From Ferrimicrobium sp. (GTDB taxonomy: Bacteria > Actinomycetota > Acidimicrobiia > Acidimicrobiales > Acidimicrobiaceae): DNA of 51,409 bases. The stretch lies in contig JALCZJ010000017.1 of assembly GCA_022690815.1 (NCBI GenBank), forward strand, positions 1 through 51,409, in the 5' to 3' direction. Shown here piece by piece: positions 26,555 to 34,645 of the stretch. The position numbers were made by a program, and so were the translations under genes. The notes under the pieces are model-generated. The model was not told the DNA's origin. It saw only the letters and a program-made list of their open reading frames with translations, and searched no databases. Every line of letters starts with the position of its first letter. The stretch's first letter is position 1.

Positions 26555-27561
26555 CCGAGACGCACAAGCCAAACACCCAAGCCCAAGAGCATTCGGTAGA
26601 TCTTCGTAACCCCAACCGAGACCTCAAGCTCGCCCTGATCAACGAGCTCGAGACGACGCTGGGCGCCGACATGGATCGGCTCGACTTAAAGATGATCACA
26701 TCGGCGGTGCGTGAGCTACGCGAGGCCTTCACGACATTCGCGCCCTATCGTCGCCGGCGAAAGGTTACGGTTTTCGGTTCAGCGAGAATCGAGCCAACCG
26801 ACCCCCGTTATCGGCTCGCGAACCAGCTCGGAGCCGCGTTAGCCAACCGTGACTGGCTGGTAATCACTGGTGGAGGTCCCGGACTCATGGAGGCCGCAAC
26901 AGCCGGAGCAGGTCCAGACCATGCATTCGGCGTCAACATCCGACTCCCCCACGAACAGGAACCAGCGACCGGTCTCGATGCTGCTGGTCACCTCATCGAG
27001 ATGAAGTACTTCTTTACCCGAAAAGTTCTGATGATCAAGGAGTCATCTGCCTTTATCTCCATGCCGGGCGGCCTCGGCACCCTCGATGAAACCTTCGAGC
27101 TCCTGACCCTCATGCAGACCGGAAAGACGCAGCTCGCACCCTTGGTCCTGCTCGAGCCACCAGGCGGCGACTACTTCGATCCACTGATCGCGTTCATCAC
27201 CGACGTTTTGGTACCTGGGGGTCTCGTCTCGAAGGCTGACCTCGCACTGTTTCGCCGTTGTGAAACCGTCGACGAGGCCATCGACGAGGTAATCGGGTTC
27301 TATCACAACTTTCACTCCGCCCGAATCGTGGGTAAGAAGCTGATCCTGCGTCTGCAACGATTACCCGATGCTGCGCTGCTCAACGAGCTGAACCAAGATT
27401 TTGGTGATATTCTTCGCTCTGGCAGCATCGAGTCGTCGCCCCCAACCGCATGGGAGGTCCGTGAAGGTGACCATGTTGACCTCAAGCGTCTCTCCCTTGA
27501 CTTCGACCAGCACTCGTTGGGGCGACTTCGAACGATGATCGATCAGCTCAATCAGATCTGA
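26551..27561 (+). CDS. LOG-family (TIGR00730-like) nucleotide phosphoribohydrolase
   Basis: 336 aa. Residues about 65-260 form the Rossmann-like LOG domain with VTVFGSARI, WLVITGGGPGLMEAATAGA, and the PGGLGTLDE signature in the segment around residue 172. Such proteins hydrolyse nucleoside 5-prime-monophosphates (cytokinin-type or general), but a true substrate cannot be told here. About 60 N-terminal and 80 C-terminal residues extend beyond the family core. GTG start overlaps the fbiC stop as GTGA, suggesting co-translation with F420 synthesis. Confidence 0.88.
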   Translation: MTETHKPNTQAQEHSVDLRNPNRDLKLALINELETTLGADMDRLDLKMITSAVRELREAFTTFAPYRRRRKVTVFGSARIEPTDPRYRLANQLGAALANRDWLVITGGGPGLMEAATAGAGPDHAFGVNIRLPHEQEPATGLDAAGHLIEMKYFFTRKVLMIKESSAFISMPGGLGTLDETFELLTLMQTGKTQLAPLVLLEPPGGDYFDPLIAFITDVLVPGGLVSKADLALFRRCETVDEAIDEVIGFYHNFHSARIVGKKLILRLQRLPDAALLNELNQDFGDILRSGSIESSPPTAWEVREGDHVDLKRLSLDFDQHSLGRLRTMIDQLNQI

Positions 27562-27572
27562 TCGCTAGCCTT

Positions 27573-27595
27573 GGCCCACCCTCTTGTCGTGGGCC
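27573..27595 (+). terminator. Hairpin after the LOG-family gene
   Basis: GGCCCAC (27573-27579) pairs with GTGGGCC (27589-27595) across a 9-nt loop, starting 12 nt after the gene stop. There is no T-run behind it, so it may be a weak or Rho-assisted terminator. Confidence 0.4.
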
Positions 27596-27636
27596 CCGGA
27601 CATTGCGTTGTCAGAGCCTCGATCCATACTGACACT

Positions 27637-27780
27637 ATGACAACGAAGCAGCTAGAACTCTTTGAAGCATCGGCACCAGCCAACACCTCTGAGTTTCGCC
27701 GTCTCCAGGGGCTCCATGGCGTAGCAAAACTCCGTCAAAGCCTCGCGACGACTGGACAGCGTAACCAGGACGTCGCTTAA
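27637..27780 (+). CDS. Possible small ORF, MTTKQLELFEAS
   Basis: 47 codons plus stop from an ATG at 27637. The protein has a charged, helical C-terminal half (GVAKLRQSLA). No ribosome-binding site is obvious and the gene may be leaderless. Short proteins with a QLxLF start and a GVAxxRxxLA tail occur in other Acidimicrobiia in my recollection. A downstream open frame (to 28027) in the +1 frame has coding-like composition, so this could be the front part of a frameshifted gene. Confidence 0.3.
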   Translation: MTTKQLELFEASAPANTSEFRRLQGLHGVAKLRQSLATTGQRNQDVA

Positions 27781-27874
27781 TCTGAATCAATCCGAGAGTC
27801 AAAAGATCTTTCGCAGCCTTCTCTTTCATCGCATCGTTCCGACAATCAAGGATATCGGCCCCTGGAACCCGAAG

Positions 27875-28027
27875 ATGCGCGACACCTTTGCCAAGATGGG
27901 AGTCCTCGAATTCGCGGATGCTGATCTCGGGTCCATCGAAGCCGAAGACAACGCGCTCGCCGGCCACATTGACGAACTGCGCCGCTCTCAAGCTGCGACT
28001 AAAATCGCTGCTGGAGAGGATTCCTAG
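27875..28027 (+). CDS. Small ORF or frameshifted gene remnant
   Basis: From ATG 27875 the frame gives 50 aa (MRDTFAKMGV...AAGEDS) with high third-position GC. The same frame is open upstream back to a TAG at 27722-27724, without any ATG, GTG or TTG before 27875, and reads sensibly as protein (IFRSLLFHRIVPTIKDIGPW). That upstream part can be read only if translation shifts +1 from the 27637 ORF. No known family recognised. Confidence 0.3.
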   Translation: MRDTFAKMGVLEFADADLGSIEAEDNALAGHIDELRRSQAATKIAAGEDS

Positions 28028-28049
28028 CACCATACGTGAGCGTTTCAGC

Positions 28050-28077
28050 TTGCAACACAAAGCACGTTCAATAATAT
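28050..28077 (+). promoter_or_regulatory. Candidate promoter of the pilin cluster
   Basis: TTGCAA (28050-28055), 16-nt spacer and TAATAT (28072-28077), 4 of 6 matches in each box. Transcription would begin near 28084, leaving about 13 nt before the GTG at 28097 and no clear Shine-Dalgarno. Pattern-based only. Confidence 0.4.
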
Positions 28078-28096
28078 GACCTAAAATGCCGATATT

Positions 28097-29419
28097 GTGG
28101 GTGTGATTAGCTGGCTGAGCCACCTGCATCGAGACGAACGAGGCGTCTCACTCATAAGCGTCGTCGTGGCCTTCGCCATCCTTGCCGGCGTGGTCGGCCC
28201 TGCGACCTACCTGATCGAACGCTCAACGCAGCTCGCCGCCTCATCTCGCCAACAGCTCACCGCGTCCAATCTTGCTCAGTCCGAGATCCAGATTCTCAAT
28301 GCCGAGGCCTCGCAGTCCTTTGCCAACTTGACCAGCATGCTCGGTAGCTCAGCCCACTCGACCATCATCAATTCGGTGACCTACACCGTCACCGACGACC
28401 TCTACTGGACCGAGGGTACCTCAAACCCCGACGGCTGCAACGCCAATGCCGCCAGCGATCAGGTGCTCGAACCCATCCTGTCGGCATCTGTCACCGTTAC
28501 GTGGAGCGACATGGCACCATTTCCTCCGGTGCGAAGCACGACCGGCTATCACGTCCCAGCTGGCTATAGCTCTCCCACGACGGGATCGGTCCTCGTTGTG
28601 GCCCAGAATCAGACCGGAGCGCCAGACAGCAATGTGACGGTGACGCTCGTCTCCACCGGCGCCGCCAGCGACACAGCACAGACGATCCAAACCGACTCCC
28701 AAGGATGCGCGTATTTCCCCTTCATGTCCCCGGGGTCCTACACCGTCGGACTCACACCTCCAGCCGGCCAGACGTGGGTCAGCCCCAGCGGCGACCCCAA
28801 TCCATCACAAACGGTGACGGTGAGCGCCGCCGACAACGCTCAAGTTGACTTCACGTACGCACAAGCTGCAACGTTTACAATCGTAGCCCCCAAGATCAGC
28901 ATCCCGTGGCAGTTCGGGATCTCACTCGGATCTACCGCACTTCCAGGTGACGAGACGATCTACTCCCCCGCCCCCAGCGCTTCCCCAGTCACCAGCATCA
29001 CACCGATCTTTCCAGCGGCAACCGGCTATCAGGCATGGCTAGGGCAGTGCCAGGTCTACACCTCGTTCAGTGGCACAAGCTTAGGAAATATTGCCATCGC
29101 ACAACCAGGGGAGACAAGCACCGTTAGTCTTCTCGGTCAACCCATCACGGTCACGGTCACCAATGCCCAAGGACCGCTTGCTGGCGCAACCATCAGTGTT
29201 GTGCAAACCGATGCCAATGGGACACCGCTTACCGACTGCTCCAACCCAATAACCACTGTGGGCACCACGAATGCCGACGGCCAATTGACCTTTCTGGCCC
29301 CGATTGGATATGTGACTCTGGTGGCAAGGGATGGCACGTCGAGCATCTCCTATCCATCGTCGGGAGCCCTAGCAACGCCTGGAGGAGGTGCGATCAGTGC
29401 ATCGATCTCACTTCCCTGA
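28097..29419 (+). CDS. Type IV minor-pilin-like protein with beta-domain repeats (PilV-like)
   Basis: 440 aa, GTG start. Residues 12-35 hold a prepilin signal: DERG followed by VSLISVVVAFAILAGVVG; cleavage would follow Gly16. Position +5 of the mature form is Ser (VSLIS), not the usual Glu. The long extracellular part contains two or three beta-sandwich segments resembling carboxypeptidase-regulatory/Cna-B-type domains, at about 170-240 (VLVVAQNQTGAPDSNVTVTL...SPGSYTVGL) and 350-430 (GQPITVTVTNAQGPLAGATI...). Probably an adhesin-like minor pilin. Overlaps the following gene. Confidence 0.75.
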   Translation: MGVISWLSHLHRDERGVSLISVVVAFAILAGVVGPATYLIERSTQLAASSRQQLTASNLAQSEIQILNAEASQSFANLTSMLGSSAHSTIINSVTYTVTDDLYWTEGTSNPDGCNANAASDQVLEPILSASVTVTWSDMAPFPPVRSTTGYHVPAGYSSPTTGSVLVVAQNQTGAPDSNVTVTLVSTGAASDTAQTIQTDSQGCAYFPFMSPGSYTVGLTPPAGQTWVSPSGDPNPSQTVTVSAADNAQVDFTYAQAATFTIVAPKISIPWQFGISLGSTALPGDETIYSPAPSASPVTSITPIFPAATGYQAWLGQCQVYTSFSGTSLGNIAIAQPGETSTVSLLGQPITVTVTNAQGPLAGATISVVQTDANGTPLTDCSNPITTVGTTNADGQLTFLAPIGYVTLVARDGTSSISYPSSGALATPGGGAISASISLP

Positions 29420-30020
29420 TAATGAAGGCGGCTTTGGCGTCGTCGAAATGGTCATCGCGACGGCGCTCACTGGCCTGTTGAGCCTAATCAGTTATAAGGT
29501 CATTACCTCCTTCTCCGTCGTCCAGCAAGCCACGTTAAGCTCCCAGGCAGCCAACGCGGCAACCGATCTCGCCTCGACGGAGCTCACGAGGCTCCTGGGT
29601 GAGGCTGTTACCACTGGCCAGGGGTCGCTCGTCTCGGCCTCACCATCCTCGATACACTTCGAAGCGATCGACCCCTCTGGGCAGCTTGGGATCGAGAGTA
29701 TTTGGCTCGCCAACCTCAACTGCCCGTGCCAGGTCGACGCACAGTTCCAAACCGGTGCCAGCTCAAATCCCGTCGATGTCCTCGGAGTCACCATCGCATC
29801 ACCAACGCTATTCTCCTACTACGCAACTCCCCCAAATCCTGTCGCGATCACACAAGCCCAAGTTCTTGTGCCAGCGCAAGGAACCACCAGCACCACAACG
29901 CTCACAACCATTCACCTAGTCGGGATCGATCTGACGGAAGACGTCGTCGATGAAGGGCCGACGACAACCCAAACGCTGATCGCCCTGCCAGGATCGACAC
30001 AGCCTCCACCAGCAACCTAA
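29397..30020 (+). CDS. Type IV minor-pilin-like protein (PilW-like)
   Basis: 207 aa from GTG at 29397, which has GGAGGAGG at the correct distance; a GTG at 29388 would add three residues. N-terminus NEGG then FGVVEMVIATALTGLLSLISY is a prepilin leader with cleavage after Gly and Glu at mature position 5, as in functional pilins. Extracellular part is 170 residues, Ser/Thr-rich. It overlaps the end of the previous gene by about 20 nt, so it is translationally linked. Confidence 0.75.
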   Translation: MHRSHFPDNEGGFGVVEMVIATALTGLLSLISYKVITSFSVVQQATLSSQAANAATDLASTELTRLLGEAVTTGQGSLVSASPSSIHFEAIDPSGQLGIESIWLANLNCPCQVDAQFQTGASSNPVDVLGVTIASPTLFSYYATPPNPVAITQAQVLVPAQGTTSTTTLTTIHLVGIDLTEDVVDEGPTTTQTLIALPGSTQPPPAT

Positions 30021-30032
30021 GGGGATCCAAGA

Positions 30033-31733
30033 ATGTCACACCATCACACCTCTCACCATCGGAACCGCCGCCACTGGGGCTCGTGCTCCAATCAGTCACG
30101 CTGCAAACACGGTGACCGAGAACGTGGCGATGCCTTGATCTTGGTCATCATCGCCGTCATGCTCATCACGTTGATCCCAGCCGGGCTAGTCGCAGCCTCC
30201 GTCGGCCAGCTACCTCAGACCAAACAACGGCAAGAAAACCAGACGGCCCTCGCCGCCGCCGAGGCGGGGCTTGCCAACTACGAGAACCTCTTGGACCAGT
30301 ATTCGATCAACCAGCTCGGCAACTATTGGCAATACGATGCCTCGAATCCTCCGCCTGTCACCAACGTCGCCCTGACCGGCTGGGAGTCGGTCTCCGGCTC
30401 GAACTCCGAGTACTTTCACTATTCAGTAGATAACACCGAGACCGCCTCGAGCGGAATTGTGCACCTCCTCGTGACCGGTGCCGCCGCCAGTGGTACCAAC
30501 ACCCAGTACGTGACGCTCAATGCCTCCTTTCGATCACAAAGCTTTCTCAACTATCTCATCTTCGACAACAAAATGCTGGTCGACCCCGTCTTCGCTGTGC
30601 ATGCAGCCCAAATACCCAATAATAAAGCTGAGGCCGATTGCAATTTCATGTTTGCGCAATCCAATGAGTCCAATCAGCAACCAACCAACGGACCGCAGCT
30701 TCCGCTGTGTCAATCACTCCTGAACTACTACGTCACCGGGCAGACCTTTAATGGGCCGGTGTTTTCCAACGACATGTTCTATCTGGCCGGTGATCCCGTC
30801 TTCAACGGCCCGGTCTACTCCGCCTCAGCCCTCACCAGTGGCATTCCCACACACCCGTACTGGATCGACCCGATCAACGCCTACCTCGGCGGGGACAACA
30901 GCGACAATCCAACCTTTAACGTTGGACAAAACGTGCAGTATCACACCCCCCTGGCCCTGCCACAGTCTGACTCGAATCTGGCCCAGATTGCAGCCGAAGG
31001 CGGCTGCCTGTACTACGGCCCGACACAGGTTACGCTCAACGGTACCACGATGACCGTCGTGTCACCTCAGACGAAAAATACCAGCTGCGTGGGTACCGAC
31101 GTGCCCCTCCCCGCAAACGGCGTACTCTATGTCGCCAGCCTGGCAGAGGCCAACAGTGGAACCTGTGCGTCTGGATCGCTGAACATCGACCAACAGGATG
31201 CCCCCTGCCAGGAGGGAAATCTCTACATCCAGGGAACACTTAACGGACAACTCACGGCAGCGTCAGAGAACGACACGACCATCACCGGCAACCTCGAATA
31301 CGCCGGCTGTGGCACCAACGGCACTTCAAGCCTCCTTGGCCTCATCGCCAACAACTTCGTCCAGATCGCCAACGACTTCGCCAAGACCAACACCACTCCA
31401 GATAGCTGCTTCTCGCATCCATCGAACGACCCCGTCGTCATGGCAGCCATCTTGACGCTACAACACTCGTTTGCCGTCGAGGACTTCTGGAGGCTTCCCT
31501 TTCAAGGCACCATCTACCTCTATGGCGCGCTCGCGGGAAACTACGCCGATATCGAAGGGGTGTTCCAGGGCACCACGATCACCAACGGCTACGCGACCAA
31601 CTATACCTATGACCCACGTCTCGCCTACCTGTCACCACCGTACTTCCTCACGCCAGTTGATAGCTCGTGGGATAAGCTGAGCTCAATCATCACCACCAAC
31701 CCCACGGACCTACCGGTACTTCCCTCGTCATAG
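30033..31733 (+). CDS. PilX-like pilus assembly protein
   Basis: 566 aa, ATG start behind AAGGGGAT. A His-rich basic N-terminus of 30 residues precedes RGDALILVIIAVMLITLIPAGLV, a transmembrane prepilin-like helix, and TALAAAEAGLANYENLL, the AAEAG motif of PilX-type proteins. Mature position 5 is not Glu. The C-terminal half contains beta-rich segments (YIQGTLNGQLTAASENDTTITGNLEY) like a family of putative surface or polymer-forming proteins. Probably a minor pilin or tip component. Last gene of the trio; no prepilin peptidase or assembly ATPase is nearby. Confidence 0.7.
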   Translation: MSHHHTSHHRNRRHWGSCSNQSRCKHGDRERGDALILVIIAVMLITLIPAGLVAASVGQLPQTKQRQENQTALAAAEAGLANYENLLDQYSINQLGNYWQYDASNPPPVTNVALTGWESVSGSNSEYFHYSVDNTETASSGIVHLLVTGAAASGTNTQYVTLNASFRSQSFLNYLIFDNKMLVDPVFAVHAAQIPNNKAEADCNFMFAQSNESNQQPTNGPQLPLCQSLLNYYVTGQTFNGPVFSNDMFYLAGDPVFNGPVYSASALTSGIPTHPYWIDPINAYLGGDNSDNPTFNVGQNVQYHTPLALPQSDSNLAQIAAEGGCLYYGPTQVTLNGTTMTVVSPQTKNTSCVGTDVPLPANGVLYVASLAEANSGTCASGSLNIDQQDAPCQEGNLYIQGTLNGQLTAASENDTTITGNLEYAGCGTNGTSSLLGLIANNFVQIANDFAKTNTTPDSCFSHPSNDPVVMAAILTLQHSFAVEDFWRLPFQGTIYLYGALAGNYADIEGVFQGTTITNGYATNYTYDPRLAYLSPPYFLTPVDSSWDKLSSIITTNPTDLPVLPSS

Positions 31734-31765
31734 CGGTATATGCCCTATGACAAAGGAGGCGATGC

Positions 31766-32779
31766 CTACCCTTCCTCTTGAGGTTGGGTGGCGACAAGCA
31801 ACTTGCCCACGTTGGCACCACGAAAAAGCGATACGAACGCCGTTGGAAGGCTCTCAAACCCATCGACGATAGTCTCCAACGAGGTCAGCTTCCCTTCTTG
31901 AACCCAACCAATCGCCTGCTTGAGATACTCTCCATAGCGTGCCAGATGATCAGAGACGATGAATCCCTGGATCATGAGCCGACGGCGTACGACAAGACCC
32001 TCAAGCCCACGAGGGCCCGCAGGCAACTCAGTGTCGTTGTATTGGGAGATCGCACCACACGAAAGCACCCGGGCAAAATCCTTGGTGTGATGTAGCGCCG
32101 CTTCGAACTGTGACCCACCGACGTTGTCGAAGAAGAGGCTGATGCCGCGGGGAAAACTAGCCGAAAGAGCCTCGGAGAAGTCCACGGCCCGGTAATCGAT
32201 CCCGGCATCAAACCCAAGGGTTGCAAGACCCCCCACCTTGTCTGCACCACCGGCAGAGCCAACCACCCTGGCTCCATAGATCTTTGCGAGCTGGCCGACT
32301 ACCGAGCCAACCGCCCCACCGGCAGCGGTGACGAGGACCTCGTCATCGGCCTTGACCTGACCAAGCAACACCAGTCCGACGTAGGCCGTCAGTCCCGTCA
32401 TGCCCAGTACGCCAAGGTAGGTCGATGGGTTGACCTCAACATCGATCGGCAACCTCCAAAGGCTTCCCGCCTCGGTCGTGTACGAGGTGGCCCATGGAGC
32501 CTCTCCACGGACGAGATCACCCGTGGCTATTGTCGACGCATTGGATTCGACGACCCTGCCGATAGCTGCAGAGGTGATCGGCTGTCCCACCTCAAACGGA
32601 GCGACATAGGAGCGAGCATCCGACATGCGACCCCGTAGATAAGGATCAACCGAGATCATGAGCGGTTCAACCCGTACCTGTTGTTCCTCGAGCGCTGGAT
32701 CGGGCAACTCCACTAGATCAAAATCATCGGGCTGTGGGAGTCCGACTGGCCGTCTTGCTAATACGAATACATGTGACAT
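31766..32779 (-). CDS. MDR-family NADP-dependent oxidoreductase
   Basis: 337 aa from ATG at 32777-32779, which has AAGAGAGG upstream; the frame is open for 15 codons before it. Zinc-independent medium-chain dehydrogenase/reductase of the YncB/CurA (leukotriene B4 12-hydroxydehydrogenase-like) type: SVDPYLRGRM near residue 42, GMTGLTAYVGL, VLVTAAGGAVGSVVGQLAKIYGARVVGSAGG as the NADP loop, and FFDNVGGSQFEAAL. Substrate is probably an alpha,beta-unsaturated carbonyl compound. It follows the HAD gene by 4 bp and probably shares a transcript. Confidence 0.93.
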   Translation of the reverse strand: MSHVFVLARRPVGLPQPDDFDLVELPDPALEEQQVRVEPLMISVDPYLRGRMSDARSYVAPFEVGQPITSAAIGRVVESNASTIATGDLVRGEAPWATSYTTEAGSLWRLPIDVEVNPSTYLGVLGMTGLTAYVGLVLLGQVKADDEVLVTAAGGAVGSVVGQLAKIYGARVVGSAGGADKVGGLATLGFDAGIDYRAVDFSEALSASFPRGISLFFDNVGGSQFEAALHHTKDFARVLSCGAISQYNDTELPAGPRGLEGLVVRRRLMIQGFIVSDHLARYGEYLKQAIGWVQEGKLTSLETIVDGFESLPTAFVSLFRGANVGKLLVATQPQEEG

Positions 32780-32783
32780 GCTC

Positions 32784-33539
32784 TTACAACCTCTCTTCAA
32801 CAATCTTTGCCAAGCTATCGGCACGCAGGCTCACCGGAATCGTCTGATCATGAACCTCACGGACACCCGAACTAACCAATCCAAACTCCACCCCCAGGCG
32901 CGCCGCAAAGCGCCCATCAGTACTCAGCCGATCACCAACCATGATCGTCTCGTTCCCGAGCAACGGACGCAGCAGCTCAACCATCGGCTCTTCGGGCTTA
33001 CCAGCCACGGTCGGCTGAACCGAGGTGGCTGTCGACACTGAGGCAACCAACGCACCGGTCCCCGGAACCACCATGCGCTCGAGGGGATAGGTCGGATCTG
33101 CGTTGGTGGCGATGAAACGCGCACCCGAGAGGATCGCCACGCAAGCGTTGGACATGTCGGTATAGTTGAACGCGCGATACCAACCAAGCACGACACAATC
33201 GATACCTTCGACGTCTTCCAACGAGTGAGGCACAATCAACTCAGCCCCGATCGCCTCAAGCTCCTCGGACAAACCGCGCTCGCCGATGGCGAGCACGCGT
33301 GCACGGGGCTCAACAAGCGCCGCCGCGGCCATCGCCGAGGTCATGATTTGCTCGCGTGCTGCCGGTACCCCGATACGGTCGAGCTTTTCCACGTACTGTG
33401 AACGAGACAAGGAGGAGTTGTTGGTCACAAAAAGAACGTCATGTCCGCCCTCGTAGAGCCGATGGATGGCTTCGACCGAGCCGTCGATCGGGGTGTCCAT
33501 TCTCCACAAGACCCCATCCAAATCGAGCAACCATTGCAT
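32784..33539 (-). CDS. HAD-superfamily NagD-type phosphatase
   Basis: 251 aa. The three HAD motifs are visible: DLDGVLW at residues 6-12 (nucleophile Asp), TNNSS at about 40, and GDRLSTD near residue 197. NagD-type C2 cap is suggested by the ATNADPTYPLERM segment. Substrate is not predictable (sugar or nucleotide phosphate). ATG at 33537-33539 behind GAGAGGTGGA. First gene of the two-gene minus-strand unit. Confidence 0.92.
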   Translation of the reverse strand: MQWLLDLDGVLWRMDTPIDGSVEAIHRLYEGGHDVLFVTNNSSLSRSQYVEKLDRIGVPAAREQIMTSAMAAAALVEPRARVLAIGERGLSEELEAIGAELIVPHSLEDVEGIDCVVLGWYRAFNYTDMSNACVAILSGARFIATNADPTYPLERMVVPGTGALVASVSTATSVQPTVAGKPEEPMVELLRPLLGNETIMVGDRLSTDGRFAARLGVEFGLVSSGVREVHDQTIPVSLRADSLAKIVEERL

Positions 33540-33575
33540 ACGTCAATCCACCTCTCGCCTAGCCTGACAGGTTAA

Positions 33576-34460
33576 ATGTCAACTTCGCACTCTAACGCCC
33601 CAGGCTACCTCGTGACCCAATTCACACCCACAGTCGTCGAACGAGTGGAGCCGATCCGCTTGATCCACCTCGACCCCGAGGGCCAAGGCGCCGAGGGCTT
33701 TGACGATCAAGAAACTCAATTCCGTACTTCTGCCCTCGCGGTCGATGAGGTCGCTGGCTTTTACCGCTACATGCTGGCTAGCGTAACCAGCGGCACGCGG
33801 CGACGCATTACGGGCGTTGTTGTTGGCCTTAGGGTTACAAATCAACCTTGCCCTCTGTGGATCGCAGTTGACGCACCGGATCTCGAAGCATTCGTCGCGT
33901 CACAGGGTGCTTACCTCGGCAACGTCGCCGATCGAACCAAAACCTTGCATCGTCTGGAGCGCTATGAAGGCGGTGCACTCACCATGCTGGTCAACAACCT
34001 GCTCTCGCACCGACCAGCATTGACCGTACAGATTAGGCCAGTTAGCCCTCCCCATGCAACGATAGTACCAGTTCTTATCACAACGCTTGAAGCCTTGCAT
34101 GCATGTCTTGAACAGAACGTGGAGCTTGCCACTCCAAGGTCCATCGCGCAATGGCTCACCTCGACGATCATGGCATCGCGCTCTCGCATTGACGACTCGG
34201 CAATAGCACACTACGAGCTTGATGGCGACGTAGTTTCACTTTCGCGGCGCATAGGCCTCCAAGATGGAGGCGAACTCGAGCCATCGGGTCGCTGGCCATC
34301 AACGATGACCTGGCCATCGCCAATGACATGGCATCCCGATGTCCAACTGCTCCGCGACCTCGCCACTACCGGCGACCCTGAGCTCGCACTGCCCGCAGCT
34401 CTGACCCTTCACCCGGCAGTAGCTATTCTCTTCGGGGTCGCGACGCCAAGCGAAACCTGA
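33576..34460 (+). CDS. Hypothetical protein, unknown fold
   Basis: 294 aa, ATG start with only a weak AGG-type site, 36 bp from the divergent HAD gene. There are no membrane segments or catalytic motifs that I recognise. N-terminal part mixed alpha/beta (LVTQFTPTVVERVEPIRLIHL), a central GVVVGLRVTNQPCPLWIAVDAPDLEAFVAS segment, and a C-terminal helical part. Not assigned to a family. Confidence 0.6.
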   Translation: MSTSHSNAPGYLVTQFTPTVVERVEPIRLIHLDPEGQGAEGFDDQETQFRTSALAVDEVAGFYRYMLASVTSGTRRRITGVVVGLRVTNQPCPLWIAVDAPDLEAFVASQGAYLGNVADRTKTLHRLERYEGGALTMLVNNLLSHRPALTVQIRPVSPPHATIVPVLITTLEALHACLEQNVELATPRSIAQWLTSTIMASRSRIDDSAIAHYELDGDVVSLSRRIGLQDGGELEPSGRWPSTMTWPSPMTWHPDVQLLRDLATTGDPELALPAALTLHPAVAILFGVATPSET

Positions 34461-34645
34461 GCGCTGTTCCTTGCCAACCCTAGCGATGCGTTCAACCACA
34501 ACCAAGCGATGTAGGGCCCAACGCGGGGGAATCAAAGCGCCACCAAGTAGCAATACGCGTAGTGTGGTGCTGCTCTGCACCTGGGGCGCTCAAGATCCGA
34601 GTCCGCCGTGGGCCAAACGTTCATCATTAGGCCCCAGCTCGTCGA

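Noticed and set aside
27635-28129. Minus-strand open frame of 164 aa
   Set aside because: No ribosome-binding site or family features, and the plus strand in the same region has better coding composition.
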